A stretch of DNA of 52,534 nt, taken from contig QCRH01000006.1 of the NCBI GenBank assembly GCA_003211955.1, positions 1 to 52,534 on the forward strand, in the 5' to 3' direction. The notes under the pieces were generated by a model. It saw only the letters and a program-made list of their open reading frames with translations. It had not been told where the DNA came from and did not search any database. Source of the DNA: Prochlorococcus sp. AG-459-O09. Its GTDB lineage: Bacteria > Cyanobacteriota > Cyanobacteriia > PCC-6307 > Cyanobiaceae. The position numbers and the translations under genes were made by a program. Below are positions 28,719 through 37,407 of the stretch, piece by piece. The stretch's first letter is position 1. Every line of letters begins with the position of its first letter.

Positions 28719-28800
28719 TTTTTTAGAAAATATACTTTATTTTGATTTATTTTCAGGTAACTATTAACTTAAAGAGAAATTTCAAAGATATTTTTGTGAT

Positions 28801-29268
28801 GTGAATCATAATAAAAAAAACATAGAAATAATTAAAAAATTTAATTTATCTCCTCATCCTGAAGGTGGATGGTTTAGAGAGATAGTAAGGAGTAAAAATT
28901 CTCTAATAAGGGAAGACGGCCAAAGTAGAAACTTTATTACAGGAATTTATTATCTTTTGGAGAGAGATGCAAAAAGTGCTTGGCACAGAGTAAAAAATGC
29001 AGATGAAATTTGGATTTATCTAAGGGGCGATCCTCTGAATTTATGGTGCTTAGATAATGATAATAAGTTAATAAGAAATTTAATTTTAGATTCTAATAAT
29101 CCAGTAGAAATGATCCCATCTGGTTACTGGCAAGCAGCAAAAAGTACAGGAGAATTTTCTTTGGTCAGTTGTTGTGTTGGTCCTGGATTTGATTTTAAGG
29201 ATTTTGAATTGCTAAGAAATACAAAACATACTTCTAGATTAGATAAAGCAATTAATGATCTTATTTAA
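28801..29268 (+). CDS. Cupin-fold protein (DUF985 type)
   Basis: 155 aa from a GTG start. The signature HPEGGWFREIVRS (about 18-30) and the strand pattern GIYYLLERDAKSAWHRVKNADEIW, then IPSGYWQAAKS, match the cupin_5/DUF985 family. This family is a beta-barrel whose enzymatic role is mostly unassigned; sugar or small-acid binding is suspected. Soluble. Confidence 0.82.
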   Translation: MNHNKKNIEIIKKFNLSPHPEGGWFREIVRSKNSLIREDGQSRNFITGIYYLLERDAKSAWHRVKNADEIWIYLRGDPLNLWCLDNDNKLIRNLILDSNNPVEMIPSGYWQAAKSTGEFSLVSCCVGPGFDFKDFELLRNTKHTSRLDKAINDLI

Positions 29269-29338
29269 ACATTTTTTCGTTTATAGATTTATAAATTTTA
29301 CTTTAGATTTATAAGGTTACTTAATAAATGTATATTGC

Positions 29339-29716
29339 ATGAATCAAAATTCTGTCAAAACAATTGGTATTAAAGATGAATCAAGAAAAGATTCATATCA
29401 AGTATATGTAAATCAAGTTGATGGATTAAAAGACATCCTTAAAAGGGAGTTTGATGAATGGTCGAATTTTGATAGTTGGGAAAGTATTTCAGTTCAGCAA
29501 TGGATTTTTTCTAGGGCTTTGGAGGTTTTCAGAGGTATGAAAATTGATATTAAATGCGATTGTTGTGAACATAATGATTTAATCCAAAATGATTTTGAGA
29601 GCATTAAAAAAGAAAAATGCTTTGGTAAAAAAAGTGCTTATATGATTGAAAAAGTTTTAGATGAAATTGTATTAGCTAAGGCAAGAAGAGAAAGTGATGG
29701 TACATATTCTGCGTAA
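29339..29716 (+). CDS. Hypothetical protein with a CDCC motif, 125 aa
   Basis: ATG frame (MNQNSVKTIGIKDES). Acidic, helical. A Cys cluster (KCDCCEHND, about 77-85) and another Cys (KEKCFGKK) could bind metal, but no known zinc or iron-sulfur pattern is complete. No membrane segment. Unrecognised. Confidence 0.65.
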   Translation: MNQNSVKTIGIKDESRKDSYQVYVNQVDGLKDILKREFDEWSNFDSWESISVQQWIFSRALEVFRGMKIDIKCDCCEHNDLIQNDFESIKKEKCFGKKSAYMIEKVLDEIVLAKARRESDGTYSA

Positions 29717-29752
29717 GATTCATAAATATCTACAGCGTGAAAAATCTTTTAC

Positions 29753-29941
29753 TTACCAGTGAAAATTATCAGAAGAACCAATCGTTAAATTTCTTGTGGA
29801 CATCTTATGGAACTTAAAGTGTACAGAATCACTGAACTCTTTTTCATCTACGTATGTCACAAGATCCACTGGGTCGATGTTTTCATCGAACCATGCATCA
29901 TATTCAATATGGTTTGGTTCAGCAAAATAACTCATATCCAA
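29753..29941 (-). CDS. 62-aa acidic hypothetical protein
   Basis: ATG frame MDMSYFAEPNHIEYDAWFDE, acidic, soluble, with a short His/Ser-rich end. Plus-strand frames overlap here, and the codon signal is weak. Moderate to low confidence. Confidence 0.45.
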   Translation of the reverse strand: MDMSYFAEPNHIEYDAWFDENIDPVDLVTYVDEKEFSDSVHFKFHKMSTRNLTIGSSDNFHW

Positions 29942-30075
29942 TTAATAGCTTCCAAAAAACTTATAAACGGTACATGCGATACCAAATTAAAATTCTTAAT
30001 TTTTAGATAATCCATATTTTTAACTTGTTCATAAAGATTAGTTGCTAAAAAGATAGAAGAAATATTTATAAATTC

Positions 30076-30429
30076 ATGTCTCTCGATACAACCATGGTTT
30101 CTATCCATCCCCACTTCACAATCAAAGATGGGAAGATGGACCAGTGCATAGCTCTTTTAGAAGAAATTTTGGTACTGACTAAAGCTAGTGAACCTGACTG
30201 CCTTTTTTTTAATATCACTACATGCGGGTCAGATAAAGCTTATGTAAGAGAGGCATATAAAGATGGTACTGCCGCTTTATTTAATCTCAATAATATGGGA
30301 CATATGATTCCCAAGCTTTATGAAGTGTCAGATATTACTGTGCAGGTCCAAGGCCCTGCCAAGGAGATTGAACCCTTAAAGGAAATACTCCCAGATGCTG
30401 ATTTCTATGAAGCAATATCTGGATTCTGA
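30076..30429 (+). CDS. ABM-like (dimeric alpha/beta barrel) protein 1
   Basis: 117 aa. Small ferredoxin-like-fold protein: strand VSIHPHFTIKDGKMDQCI, helix LLEEILVLTKASEPDCLFF, then YVREAYKDGTAALFNLNN and YEVSDITVQVQGPA. The arrangement is that of antibiotic-biosynthesis-monooxygenase (ABM) domains, which work as dimers on quinone-like or other aromatic substrates or as structural binders. Substrate unknown. First of three consecutive small ORFs on this strand; it ends with its own terminator. Confidence 0.7.
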   Translation: MSLDTTMVSIHPHFTIKDGKMDQCIALLEEILVLTKASEPDCLFFNITTCGSDKAYVREAYKDGTAALFNLNNMGHMIPKLYEVSDITVQVQGPAKEIEPLKEILPDADFYEAISGF

Positions 30430-30460
30430 TTTAGATTGTACATATTAACAGTCGATCGCT

Positions 30461-30484
30461 AGGGGCTTTTAGGCCCCTTTTTAT
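30461..30484 (+). terminator. Terminator after the first ABM-like gene
   Basis: Stem AGGGGC/GCCCCT (6 bp, loop TTTTAG) followed by TTTTTATTT. About 31 nt beyond the stop at 30429. It separates the first ABM-like gene from the next two. Confidence 0.85.
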
Positions 30485-30559
30485 TTAGGAATTCAAAATA
30501 AATTAATACTACCTTTACTTAGATCAAGTAACTTTATTATCAGATTAAATATTATTTTT

Positions 30560-30907
30560 ATGGCATCAACTTTTTATATTGTTCATCATGAATTTAAGGT
30601 AGGAAAAGCTGAAAAATGGTGGGAAACAGCTTATGCGGCAATGTCACCAGGTGGTGGATGGGATGATGCGGTTACAGCTAATAAAGAAAAAGGATTTTTT
30701 AATCATTCTGCAAATGCCGTAACTAAAACTGGTCCTGTATATTGTTTTTGGGAAGTAAAAGAGGGTATTTCAGCTGAGGTGTTTCAGGAGTTTATAGACG
30801 GTCCCTCTGGTCCAGGTTTTGGACAAGATGCTCTGATGAATATCTGTAAACCAATTGACACATCATTAATGAATGGACAAACACCTTATCCACCAGTTTT
30901 TTCTTGA
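30560..30907 (+). CDS. ABM-like protein 2
   Basis: 115 aa. Begins MASTFYIVHHEFKVGKAEKW; helical WWETAYAAM, GGGWDD, then FFNHSANAVTKTGPVYCFWE with a probable beta-barrel core. The fold looks like the ABM superfamily. Aromatic and His residues could line a substrate or heme-type pocket, but this is only a suggestion. Unrecognised at the gene level. Confidence 0.6.
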   Translation: MASTFYIVHHEFKVGKAEKWWETAYAAMSPGGGWDDAVTANKEKGFFNHSANAVTKTGPVYCFWEVKEGISAEVFQEFIDGPSGPGFGQDALMNICKPIDTSLMNGQTPYPPVFS

Positions 30908-30951
30908 TTATTGACAGTCGATCTAAAATAGATAGCAATTAGCTTTTTTTT

Positions 30952-31236
30952 ATGACTATTGAAACTACGGTTTTCACCTTTAAACTTTCAAATACATTTG
31001 AGGAGTGGGTAAAAATGTTTGATAGTCCAGAGATAGATGCATTTCATAAAACGGTAGGACTTACTCCTCTATATCGTGGCAAAAATTTAATTGATCCAAA
31101 AGAAGTTATTGTTATTCATCAAGCTGAAGAAGGTGTGGCTAAGCATGTTTTTTCAGATCCAGAAACCATCAATAATATAGAATCTGGAGGGCATATTTAT
31201 AGCACAACGAAAATCACAAGTTGGGTTTCTGAGTAG
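30952..31236 (+). CDS. DUF3764-family protein
   Basis: 94 aa. Starts MTIETTVFTFKLSNTFEEW; later VIVIHQAEEGVAKHVF and GGHIYSTTKITSWVS, which match my recollection of the DUF3764 family of picocyanobacteria. Predicted ferredoxin-like fold, akin to its neighbours. Function unknown. The three small genes may form a family of related binding proteins. Confidence 0.72.
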   Translation: MTIETTVFTFKLSNTFEEWVKMFDSPEIDAFHKTVGLTPLYRGKNLIDPKEVIVIHQAEEGVAKHVFSDPETINNIESGGHIYSTTKITSWVSE

Positions 31237-31358
31237 TCGAAACACTAACTATTTAAATCTATACAAATAATTAGAAACAGGAGTTCCATATAAGATCTTT
31301 AAAACAAAATTAGGATATAGCAGAGTTTAAGGATAAGATTATTAAATAATTAATTCGA

Positions 31359-31478
31359 CTAAATTATTAATAAGAATCTGAGTGCTAGAGGTAACCATAG
31401 ACATATGAGAAGCATTAGTAAAATAGTAATAGCATGGATATTTGGAATGTAATGCTCTTTTAAAATTTGTGTTTTCAT
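31359..31478 (-). CDS. 39-aa single-pass membrane protein
   Basis: ATG frame MKTQILKEHYIPNIHAITIL, then LMLLICLWLPLALRFLLII. Charged front, one helix. It begins 3 nt after the stop of the 31482 gene, so translational coupling is likely. Confidence 0.5.
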   Translation of the reverse strand: MKTQILKEHYIPNIHAITILLMLLICLWLPLALRFLLII

Positions 31479-31481
31479 AAT

Positions 31482-31571
31482 TTATTTCGCCTTATTAAGT
31501 TTGATTTCTCTTCTGATAAGCAATGCTATAACAACAACACACATGTTCATTAGAAATACGTCTAATGGCAT
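31482..31571 (-). CDS. 29-aa single-pass membrane protein
   Basis: ATG frame MPLDVFLMNMCVVVIALLIR, then REIKLNKAK. One helix with a basic tail. The 3-nt gap to the next minus-strand ORF suggests a two-gene operon of tiny membrane proteins. Function unknown. Confidence 0.5.
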   Translation of the reverse strand: MPLDVFLMNMCVVVIALLIRREIKLNKAK

Positions 31572-31713
31572 TTAATAAAAAAGTCTCTACTTAATTAATA
31601 GCAAGATTTTTGATCTATGAATCAAGAAATGATTACTAAATATTTATTGGCTTAATAAAACCAATTTAAAAATTAAATTTATGCTTAAATTTCTCAGAAC
31701 TTTTAACTATTAA

Positions 31714-32019
31714 ATGGATTATTCAGAAACAAGAATATTAATAGGTGGTCTAGCCCATGTTCCTGATCTTCTTTTTATAGCCAATTTTATAAAAGGTAAG
31801 TTTAGAATTAAAACTTAAGAGACAAAAGACACTGAAGTTCAAAAACAGCCAGTTAAAATTATTGAGGTAAAAGATACTGTATTTGAAAAAGATCAAGCAG
31901 AAGCTTTAAAGAATGTCTCAAATAAGGTGGATAGTATTAAACGGAAGGCTGATTAGGTTTATGAAAAAGTAAAGAAGAAAAAAAAAGATAAGAAGAAAAA
32001 GAAAAAAAAGAATAACTAA
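31714..32019 (+). pseudogene. Decayed ORF with two in-frame stops and a poly-Lys tail
   Basis: From ATG 31714 the frame reads MDYSETRILIGGLAHVPDLL.. to codon 34, then TAA (31816), EVQKQPVKIIEVKDTVFE.., then TAG (31954), VYEKVKKKKK.. and a final TAA at 32017. All three parts lie in one frame with coherent amino acids. It reads as a recently disabled 101-aa gene with a hydrophobic front and a strongly basic tail. Family not recognised. A shorter 34-aa membrane protein could still be made. Confidence 0.5.
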
Positions 32020-32201
32020 ATTGAGATAGTATCAAGCATTAATATATCTTGAACTTGGATTGTATCTCTCTTATCTTCATCTTCGGGATCTTTATAGGAT
32101 TCAATTTCAGCTTGTATTTTCCTCTTGTAAACTCCCTTGATATAGTCAATTTCTCTTCTCTCTTTATTTAGAATTGAGAATGGTGATCTTTTTAAATACA
32201 T
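32016..32201 (-). CDS. 61-aa charged hypothetical protein
   Basis: ATG frame MYLKRSPFSILNKERREIDY: basic first half, acidic middle (SYKDPEDEDKRDT), short hydrophobic end (VQDILMLDTISI). Convergent with the decayed ORF (4-nt overlap). Function unknown. Confidence 0.55.
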   Translation of the reverse strand: MYLKRSPFSILNKERREIDYIKGVYKRKIQAEIESYKDPEDEDKRDTIQVQDILMLDTISI

Positions 32202-32228
32202 AACTTTCTCCTAATAAATAAATTTTGC

Positions 32229-32366
32229 TCAGCTCCAGTTTTTATCAGATTCAACAAAACTATCCAATGTTTGCTGATTCCTGATTTCCTCCTCAAGAAG
32301 TTCTTCTTCTGATCTTTCATCAATTTCAGATTTATAATCTTCTTTTAGTTTGGATTTGGTAGACAT
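32229..32366 (-). CDS. 45-aa acidic small protein
   Basis: ATG frame MSTKSKLKEDYKSEIDERSE with a long acidic helix (EEELLEEEIRN) and end SDKNWS. It lies 27 nt upstream of the 32201 start on the same strand. Unrecognised. Confidence 0.5.
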   Translation of the reverse strand: MSTKSKLKEDYKSEIDERSEEELLEEEIRNQQTLDSFVESDKNWS

Positions 32367-32639
32367 TTGCTCATGACGACTACAACTATGTTCTAACTAG
32401 TAAGACAGGCCATTCGACTAATAAATATGTACGGTTTGAGGTACTACCTTATACGGATAAAGGATCAACAATTGAATTTGAATTTGGATAAAATGTTAAA
32501 CAATTAAGATCTTTTTTGCCTTTAAGAATCATCAACTAAGGCAGACCAATAAGTATTAGACTCCCATTAATTAATAAAAAAGTATTCAGGTTCGTTTATC
32601 CATTCTTTCAGAGGAATCCCAATCAAGGGGTAACCCTTT

Positions 32640-32783
32640 TTAAATTGGTCTTTTTTTCATATTATCTAACTCTTTTTTGATTTTGTTGTAGTAAGCCAAC
32701 TCTTCTGGATCATCAGAACCCAGACCATAATTCATGGTTGCTGCAAGATAAATTCTATGCATCCGGTATGAAGATAGTGGCAT
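32640..32783 (-). CDS. 47-aa small protein
   Basis: ATG frame MPLSSYRMHRIYLAATMNYG, then LGSDDPEELAYYNKIKKELD. Soluble, helical tail. It resembles a short conserved protein of picocyanobacteria in my recollection, without known function. It follows the integrase remnant on the same strand. Confidence 0.55.
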   Translation of the reverse strand: MPLSSYRMHRIYLAATMNYGLGSDDPEELAYYNKIKKELDNMKKRPI

Positions 32784-32845
32784 TTCTGAAGACAATCTCT
32801 GTTAAATATATCTGAATTTCAGGTAAAATGCTGACCTCTGAGAAC

Positions 32846-33373
32846 TCAGTCATACCAGTCAATCAATACTCTCAATATCCTCAGTTCCCTCATCACTGTA
32901 TTTGGTTTCACCTTCAGTAATCTTTCATCTCTCCAGACTGCAAAATGCTTTATCTGCAGATCACTTAGTGGAATATCTCCAAGCCAGCTTTCTGCCGTCG
33001 CCCTGAGAGGATATTTTTCATTCTCCGCGCTGCGGTGCAGCAGCAGCGGACCATTTATATAGTCATTGATTGCCTCTTCCAGGGTGATAGGGATATTCGG
33101 AAAAACTTTTTTTGCCCTCTCTTCGACTGCATCCGCCCAGGATTCCGCCAAGTCCCTGGAAAGAAATGTTCTGGACCTTGGGCCTACATAATTCTGCCTT
33201 CTGATAAGGACCTGCCAGCCGCTTCCGCCTCTTCTGAATTGTTGCCTTTGGGTGTCATCTTTTGTTTGATGCACCTTCAGATATCTGCCTTTAAAACAGA
33301 AATTGGAGCCGAAAACGGACGTCCACTTCTGAATAATTTCTTTCTGCGATAGTATTAATCTCACTGATACCAA
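32846..33373 (-). pseudogene. Tyrosine-recombinase (phage-type integrase) N-terminal remnant
   Basis: 175 codons. A leading arm-type DNA-binding portion (RGGSGWQVLIRRQNYVGPRS and SRTFLSRDLAESWADAVEER) and then the core-binding domain (PITLEEAINDY, SWLGDIPLSDLQIKHF, VMRELRILRVLIDWYD). The frame stops at the end of the core-binding domain, so the catalytic C-terminal domain with R-H-R-Y residues is missing. The DNA is clearly richer in G+C than the neighbours. Its 5' end is 13 nt from the 3' end of tRNA-Thr, the usual place of an integrated element. Start: TTG at 33373 or GTG at 33364. Confidence 0.78.
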
Positions 33374-33386
33374 GCTATCCCGCGAG

Positions 33387-33458
<72 letters not shown>

Positions 33459-33468
33459 AATTTTAAAG

Positions 33469-33550
33469 TGGGCCGGGTTGGATTTGAACCAACGTAGGCA
33501 GAGCCAGCGGATTTACAGTCCGCCCCCTTTAACCACTCGGGCACCGACCC
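33469..33550 (-). tRNA. trnY: tRNA-Tyr (GTA)
   Basis: 82-nt tRNA with a long variable arm, typical of bacterial tRNA-Tyr. Acceptor GGGTCGG/CCGGCCC, anticodon loop CTGTAAA giving GTA, T arm TTGGTTCAAATCCAA. It lies 10 nt upstream of tRNA-Thr on the same strand, so both are likely co-transcribed. Confidence 0.96.
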
Positions 33551-33649
33551 CCACTATTTGAACTTATCAGTTAATGGACACTTTGTGTGAAATTGTTTTG
33601 GTTTTTTTGTTTCTTTCTAGATAGCATTTATAAAGAAAAGACTTTTTTG

Positions 33650-34093
33650 ATGATGAATATTTTATTGATAAATGGACCAAATCTAAATCTTTTGGGCACT
33701 AGAGAACCTGAAATTTATGGTAATAAAAAATTGAGTGATATAGAAAAAGATTTAACTAAAGTTGCTAAAGAAAAAAGTATTAATCTTGAATGTTTTCAAA
33801 GTAATCACGAAGGAGAAATAGTAGATAAAATTCAAGAATCTGTAAAAAGTATCCATGGTATTCTTATAAATGCTGGAGCTTTTACTCATACCTCGATTTC
33901 TATTCGTGATGCTTTAATTGGATCAAAAATTCCTTTTGTAGAGTTACATATTTCAAATATTTTCAGTAGAGAAGATTTTCGTAAAGAATCTTTTCTTACA
34001 GATAAAGCTATAGGAATTATTAGTGGATTCGGCATATCAAGTTATTCCTTAGCTCTTGACGGAATCATTGGATATTTAAGAATTAAAGATTAA
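33650..34093 (+). CDS. aroQ: 3-Dehydroquinate dehydratase, type II
   Basis: Third step of the shikimate pathway, 3-dehydroquinate to 3-dehydroshikimate. 147 aa from ATG 33650 (a second ATG follows at 33653); the open frame further upstream has no matching residues. Catalytic motifs [17 protein letters not shown] with the Tyr, the His in [17 protein letters not shown] and the Glu-His of ELHISNI are all present. Forms dodecamers in the family. First gene of a plus-strand run; miaE starts directly at its stop. Confidence 0.95.
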   Translation: MMNILLINGPNLNLLGTREPEIYGNKKLSDIEKDLTKVAKEKSINLECFQSNHEGEIVDKIQESVKSIHGILINAGAFTHTSISIRDALIGSKIPFVELHISNIFSREDFRKESFLTDKAIGIISGFGISSYSLALDGIIGYLRIKD

Positions 34094-34702
34094 ATGCTAG
34101 TCGATTTTAAAAGGCCAACTTCTCATATTAAATATTTATCGTCATTTACCTCAGATGAGTGGATCAAACTCGCATTATCTAATCCAATAGATATTCTTAT
34201 TGACCATGCTCATTGTGAAAGAAAAGCAGCAGGAGTAGCTATTCAATTGATGTTTAGATATCCATCTGAATCAAATCTGGCAGAAGTTCTAAGTCCAATA
34301 GCGAGAGAGGAATTAGAACATTTTGAAAAAATACTTTATTTTTTAAAGGATCTTGGACATTCTCTTGAGTCCTTAAAACCGCCTCCATATGGAGCTGAAT
34401 TGTCAAAGAATATAAGAAAGGAAGAGCCCAATAGAATGCTTGATAGTTTCTTAATAGCAGGACTTATTGAAGCAAGAAGTCATGAAAGATTAAGCTTGCT
34501 TGCGCTGAATTCTGAAGATAAATCGTTTAAATCCCTTTATGAGTCTCTGCTTGAGAGTGAGGCTAGACATTTTGGAGTTTACTGGAAACTAGCGCAAACT
34601 AAATTCTCTAAAAATCAAACTTTCAAAAGGTTAGAGGAACTGTCTGAAATTGAGTCAGCAATACTGGCTGAAACTTTTATGATGCCAAGGGTACATAGCT
34701 AA
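34094..34702 (+). CDS. miaE: tRNA-(ms2io6A) hydroxylase, MiaE type
   Basis: A di-iron monooxygenase that hydroxylates the isopentenyl group of modified A37 in tRNAs. 202 aa. Iron-ligand motifs DHAHCERKAA, REELEHFEK, EARSHERL and ESEARHFG are in the right order. It begins immediately after the aroQ stop (TAA/ATG adjacent) and is translationally coupled. 16 nt before cobI. Confidence 0.92.
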   Translation: MLVDFKRPTSHIKYLSSFTSDEWIKLALSNPIDILIDHAHCERKAAGVAIQLMFRYPSESNLAEVLSPIAREELEHFEKILYFLKDLGHSLESLKPPPYGAELSKNIRKEEPNRMLDSFLIAGLIEARSHERLSLLALNSEDKSFKSLYESLLESEARHFGVYWKLAQTKFSKNQTFKRLEELSEIESAILAETFMMPRVHS

Positions 34703-34718
34703 AAATAATAAAATAAAA

Positions 34719-35474
34719 ATGATAAAAAATAAGTTTTTAAGTTTACTTAATCGATATAAAACTGATTTACCAACATTAACCATCGTTGGTGTTGGGCCTG
34801 GAGATCCATCGCTTTTAACAATTGCTGCTGTAGATGCAATCAAAAAGGCGAAAGTTATAGTTTTTCCAATTTCAGATGATAATAAAAAGAGTTTCGCTGC
34901 GGAAATAGTCAAGAAATATACCAAATTTAAAAAAAATATCCCTATCATCTTTCCAATGGCTAGGAAGGATTTTGATCCAGATGAAATATGGTCTAATGCT
35001 GTAGAAAAAATTGTGAAATTTATACAAAACGGAGAATCAGTTGTTTTACTTTGTCTTGGAGATACTTCCCTATTTGCAAGTTCTTCTAATATTTTGAGGT
35101 TAATAAAAAATAATCATGCTGAAATTATTACCAAAACCATACCTGGTATTTCCTCTATTTCAGCAGCAGCAGCTTTGAATGATTTTGATTTGGTAAAAAA
35201 AGGTGAGACTTTGATTATCAAAGAATGTCCTTCTTCAGAATTTGAATTAACAAACCTAATTAGGGAAAGTAAGTCAAATAAAACGGTATTGGCCATTATG
35301 AAAGTTGGCAAAAGATGGAATTTAGTCAGGGAAATTTTAAAAAAAGAGGATATCATCAATACATCATTAATAGCTTTAAGTGTTGGTATGCCTGATCAAA
35401 TTATTCAATATGCATCCCAATATAAAAAGGAATTTATGCCTTATTTTTCTTTGATTTTGATAAGGTTCGATTAA
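34719..35474 (+). CDS. cobI: Precorrin-2 C20-methyltransferase
   Basis: Cobalamin pathway SAM-dependent methyltransferase. 251 aa. The family start LTIVGVGPGDPSLLTIAA (about 21-38), VVLLCLGDTSLFASS and TKTIPGISSISAAAA match this methylase fold. Prochlorococcus makes pseudocobalamin, and the pathway is normally dispersed as here. Its stop overlaps the start of the next gene by one base. Confidence 0.93.
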   Translation: MIKNKFLSLLNRYKTDLPTLTIVGVGPGDPSLLTIAAVDAIKKAKVIVFPISDDNKKSFAAEIVKKYTKFKKNIPIIFPMARKDFDPDEIWSNAVEKIVKFIQNGESVVLLCLGDTSLFASSSNILRLIKNNHAEIITKTIPGISSISAAAALNDFDLVKKGETLIIKECPSSEFELTNLIRESKSNKTVLAIMKVGKRWNLVREILKKEDIINTSLIALSVGMPDQIIQYASQYKKEFMPYFSLILIRFD

Positions 35475-35959
35475 TGTATAAAAAAGAAAAATTAGTTGAA
35501 AATCAATTTACATGGCCAATATGTAAGGATCTATTATTTCTTGTTCTTGAAGATAAGGTTAGTGACGTATTTGTTTGTGAATTAGTTTGGGAAAGACTTT
35601 TTTATATTAGAGAAACAACCTTTAATAATTGGGTTTCTAGTGCATTAACTCCTAATTATTGGTCAGAAAAATTTGAAAAAGCTCCTCAAATCATTTCAGA
35701 GCGACCAGCCTCAGTACATTTGACTCGATCAATTCCAAAAGACTATAAACAGGGATTGAAAAATTTTCTTAATTTTAAAGGTTATAAGATTAATGAACTC
35801 TATCCAAGAAGAACTAGAAGAGCGACGGCAGTAAATTGGTTGATTTATTGGGCGATTGAAAATGATTGTTTTTCAAAAGATATTGGATTAATGCCAAGTC
35901 CTAGTTCACCTCCTCTTAATCCAGTTAAAGGACATTTTGGCGATCCAGAAATCAAATAA
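35474..35959 (+). CDS. DUF1823-family protein
   Basis: 161 aa. Cyanobacteria-specific pattern: FVCELVWERLFYI, SERPASVHLTRSIPKDYKQG, and YPRRTRRATAVNWLIYWAIE. It looks like the DUF1823 family. Helical, soluble, basic motif in the second half. Function unknown. Start codon overlaps the cobI stop (TAATG). Confidence 0.8.
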   Translation: MYKKEKLVENQFTWPICKDLLFLVLEDKVSDVFVCELVWERLFYIRETTFNNWVSSALTPNYWSEKFEKAPQIISERPASVHLTRSIPKDYKQGLKNFLNFKGYKINELYPRRTRRATAVNWLIYWAIENDCFSKDIGLMPSPSSPPLNPVKGHFGDPEIK

Positions 35960-36033
35960 TTTTTTTTGAATAAGGTAAATAATTCTATTAAAGGTATAGT
36001 TGTAATGGATACTACTTTCTTTGGAGAGAAGAA

Positions 36034-37407
36034 TTGATTCTTCCTACAATAGCAATTATCGGAAGACCGAATGTTGGGAAATCTACCTTAGTAAATCGTC
36101 TTTGCCAAAGTAATGATGCAATAGTATTTGATAAACCTGGTGTTACAAGAGATAGAACTTATCAAAATGCTTCATGGGGAGGTAAGGAATTTCAAATTGT
36201 TGATACTGGAGGTTTAGTTTTTGACGATGATAGTGAATTTCTCCCAGAGATAAGGACACAAGTTTTCTTGGCTCTAGAAGAGGCTTCACTCGCGTTACTG
36301 GTGGTAGATGGGAATCAAGGCGTTACAGATGGTGATTTATCAATAGCAAAATGGTTAAGAAACTCAAGCTGTAAAATAATTGTTGCTGTTAATAAATGCG
36401 AATCGACTACTCTTGGAATATCCTTAGCTTCAGAGTTCTGGAAATTAGGATTGGGCGAACCTAACCCTGTTTCGGCTATTCATGGTACTGGTACTGGTGA
36501 TCTTTTAGATCTCGTTATTGGGGAACTTCCTGAAAATAATATTCAGGATGAAGAAGAAAAGATAATGATGTCAATTATTGGCAGGCCAAATGTTGGTAAA
36601 TCTAGTTTGTTAAATTCAATTTCTGGAGAAAAAAGAGCAATAGTGAGTGATATTAGTGGAACGACAACTGATTCAATAGATACTCTAATAAAAAAAGGTG
36701 ATCATCAATGGAAAATTATTGATACTGCAGGGATTAGAAGAAAGAAAAATGTTAAATATGGTACCGAATTTTTTGGTATTAATAGAGCTTTTAAATCGAT
36801 TGATAGGAGTGATGTTTGTGTTTTAGTTATAGATGCTATTGATGGAGTAACTGATCAAGACCAGAAGTTGGCAGGGCGAATTGAGGAACAGGGCAGAGCT
36901 TGCATAATCGTTGTTAATAAATGGGATCTTGTAGAAAAAAATAGTTCAACAATTTATCAAGTAGAAAAAGAACTAAGATCTAAACTTTATTTTTTACACT
37001 GGTCAAACATGATTTTTATATCTGCTCTAACTGGACAAAGAGTTGATAATATTTTTGAGCATGCTCTTAATGCTGTAAATCAACATAGAAGAAGAGTTCC
37101 AACTTCTGTAGTTAATGAAGTACTCAAAGAATCCATCAGTTGGAAAAGTCCTCCAACGAAGAGAAGCGGCAAGCAAGGTAAGCTTTATTACGGTACTCAA
37201 GTAAAGAACAAACCTCCTACATTTACTCTTTTTGTAAATGACCCTAAATTATTCGGAATTACTTATAGAAGATATATTGAAAAACAAATTAGAGTAAATT
37301 TAGGTTTTGAAGGCACACCTCTCATTTTACTTTGGAGAGGAAAACAGCAAAGAGCTTTAAATAAAGAAGTCGAAAGAGAAAATATTGAGTTAATTCAAAA
37401 AGATTAA
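36034..37407 (+). CDS. der: GTPase Der
   Basis: A ribosome-assembly (50S) GTPase. 457 aa. Two tandem G domains: GRPNVGKST near residue 9 and GRPNVGKSS near 182, each with DTAG or DTGG and NKCE/NKWD nucleotide motifs, followed by a C-terminal KH-like domain. Starts at TTG with GGAGA upstream. Its stop overlaps the start of the cbiQ-like gene by one base. Confidence 0.97.
   Translation: MILPTIAIIGRPNVGKSTLVNRLCQSNDAIVFDKPGVTRDRTYQNASWGGKEFQIVDTGGLVFDDDSEFLPEIRTQVFLALEEASLALLVVDGNQGVTDGDLSIAKWLRNSSCKIIVAVNKCESTTLGISLASEFWKLGLGEPNPVSAIHGTGTGDLLDLVIGELPENNIQDEEEKIMMSIIGRPNVGKSSLLNSISGEKRAIVSDISGTTTDSIDTLIKKGDHQWKIIDTAGIRRKKNVKYGTEFFGINRAFKSIDRSDVCVLVIDAIDGVTDQDQKLAGRIEEQGRACIIVVNKWDLVEKNSSTIYQVEKELRSKLYFLHWSNMIFISALTGQRVDNIFEHALNAVNQHRRRVPTSVVNEVLKESISWKSPPTKRSGKQGKLYYGTQVKNKPPTFTLFVNDPKLFGITYRRYIEKQIRVNLGFEGTPLILLWRGKQQRALNKEVERENIELIQKD

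Noticed and set aside
31359..32019. Alternative genetic code using TAA or TAG for Gln
   Set aside because: TAA, TAG and TGA end genes normally throughout the window, so stops inside two ORFs are local events.
32363..32491. Stop-to-stop frame reading DDYNYVLTSKTGHSTNKY and ending EFEFG
   Set aside because: Looks protein-like but has no start codon; possible fragment of a lost gene, not counted as a CDS.
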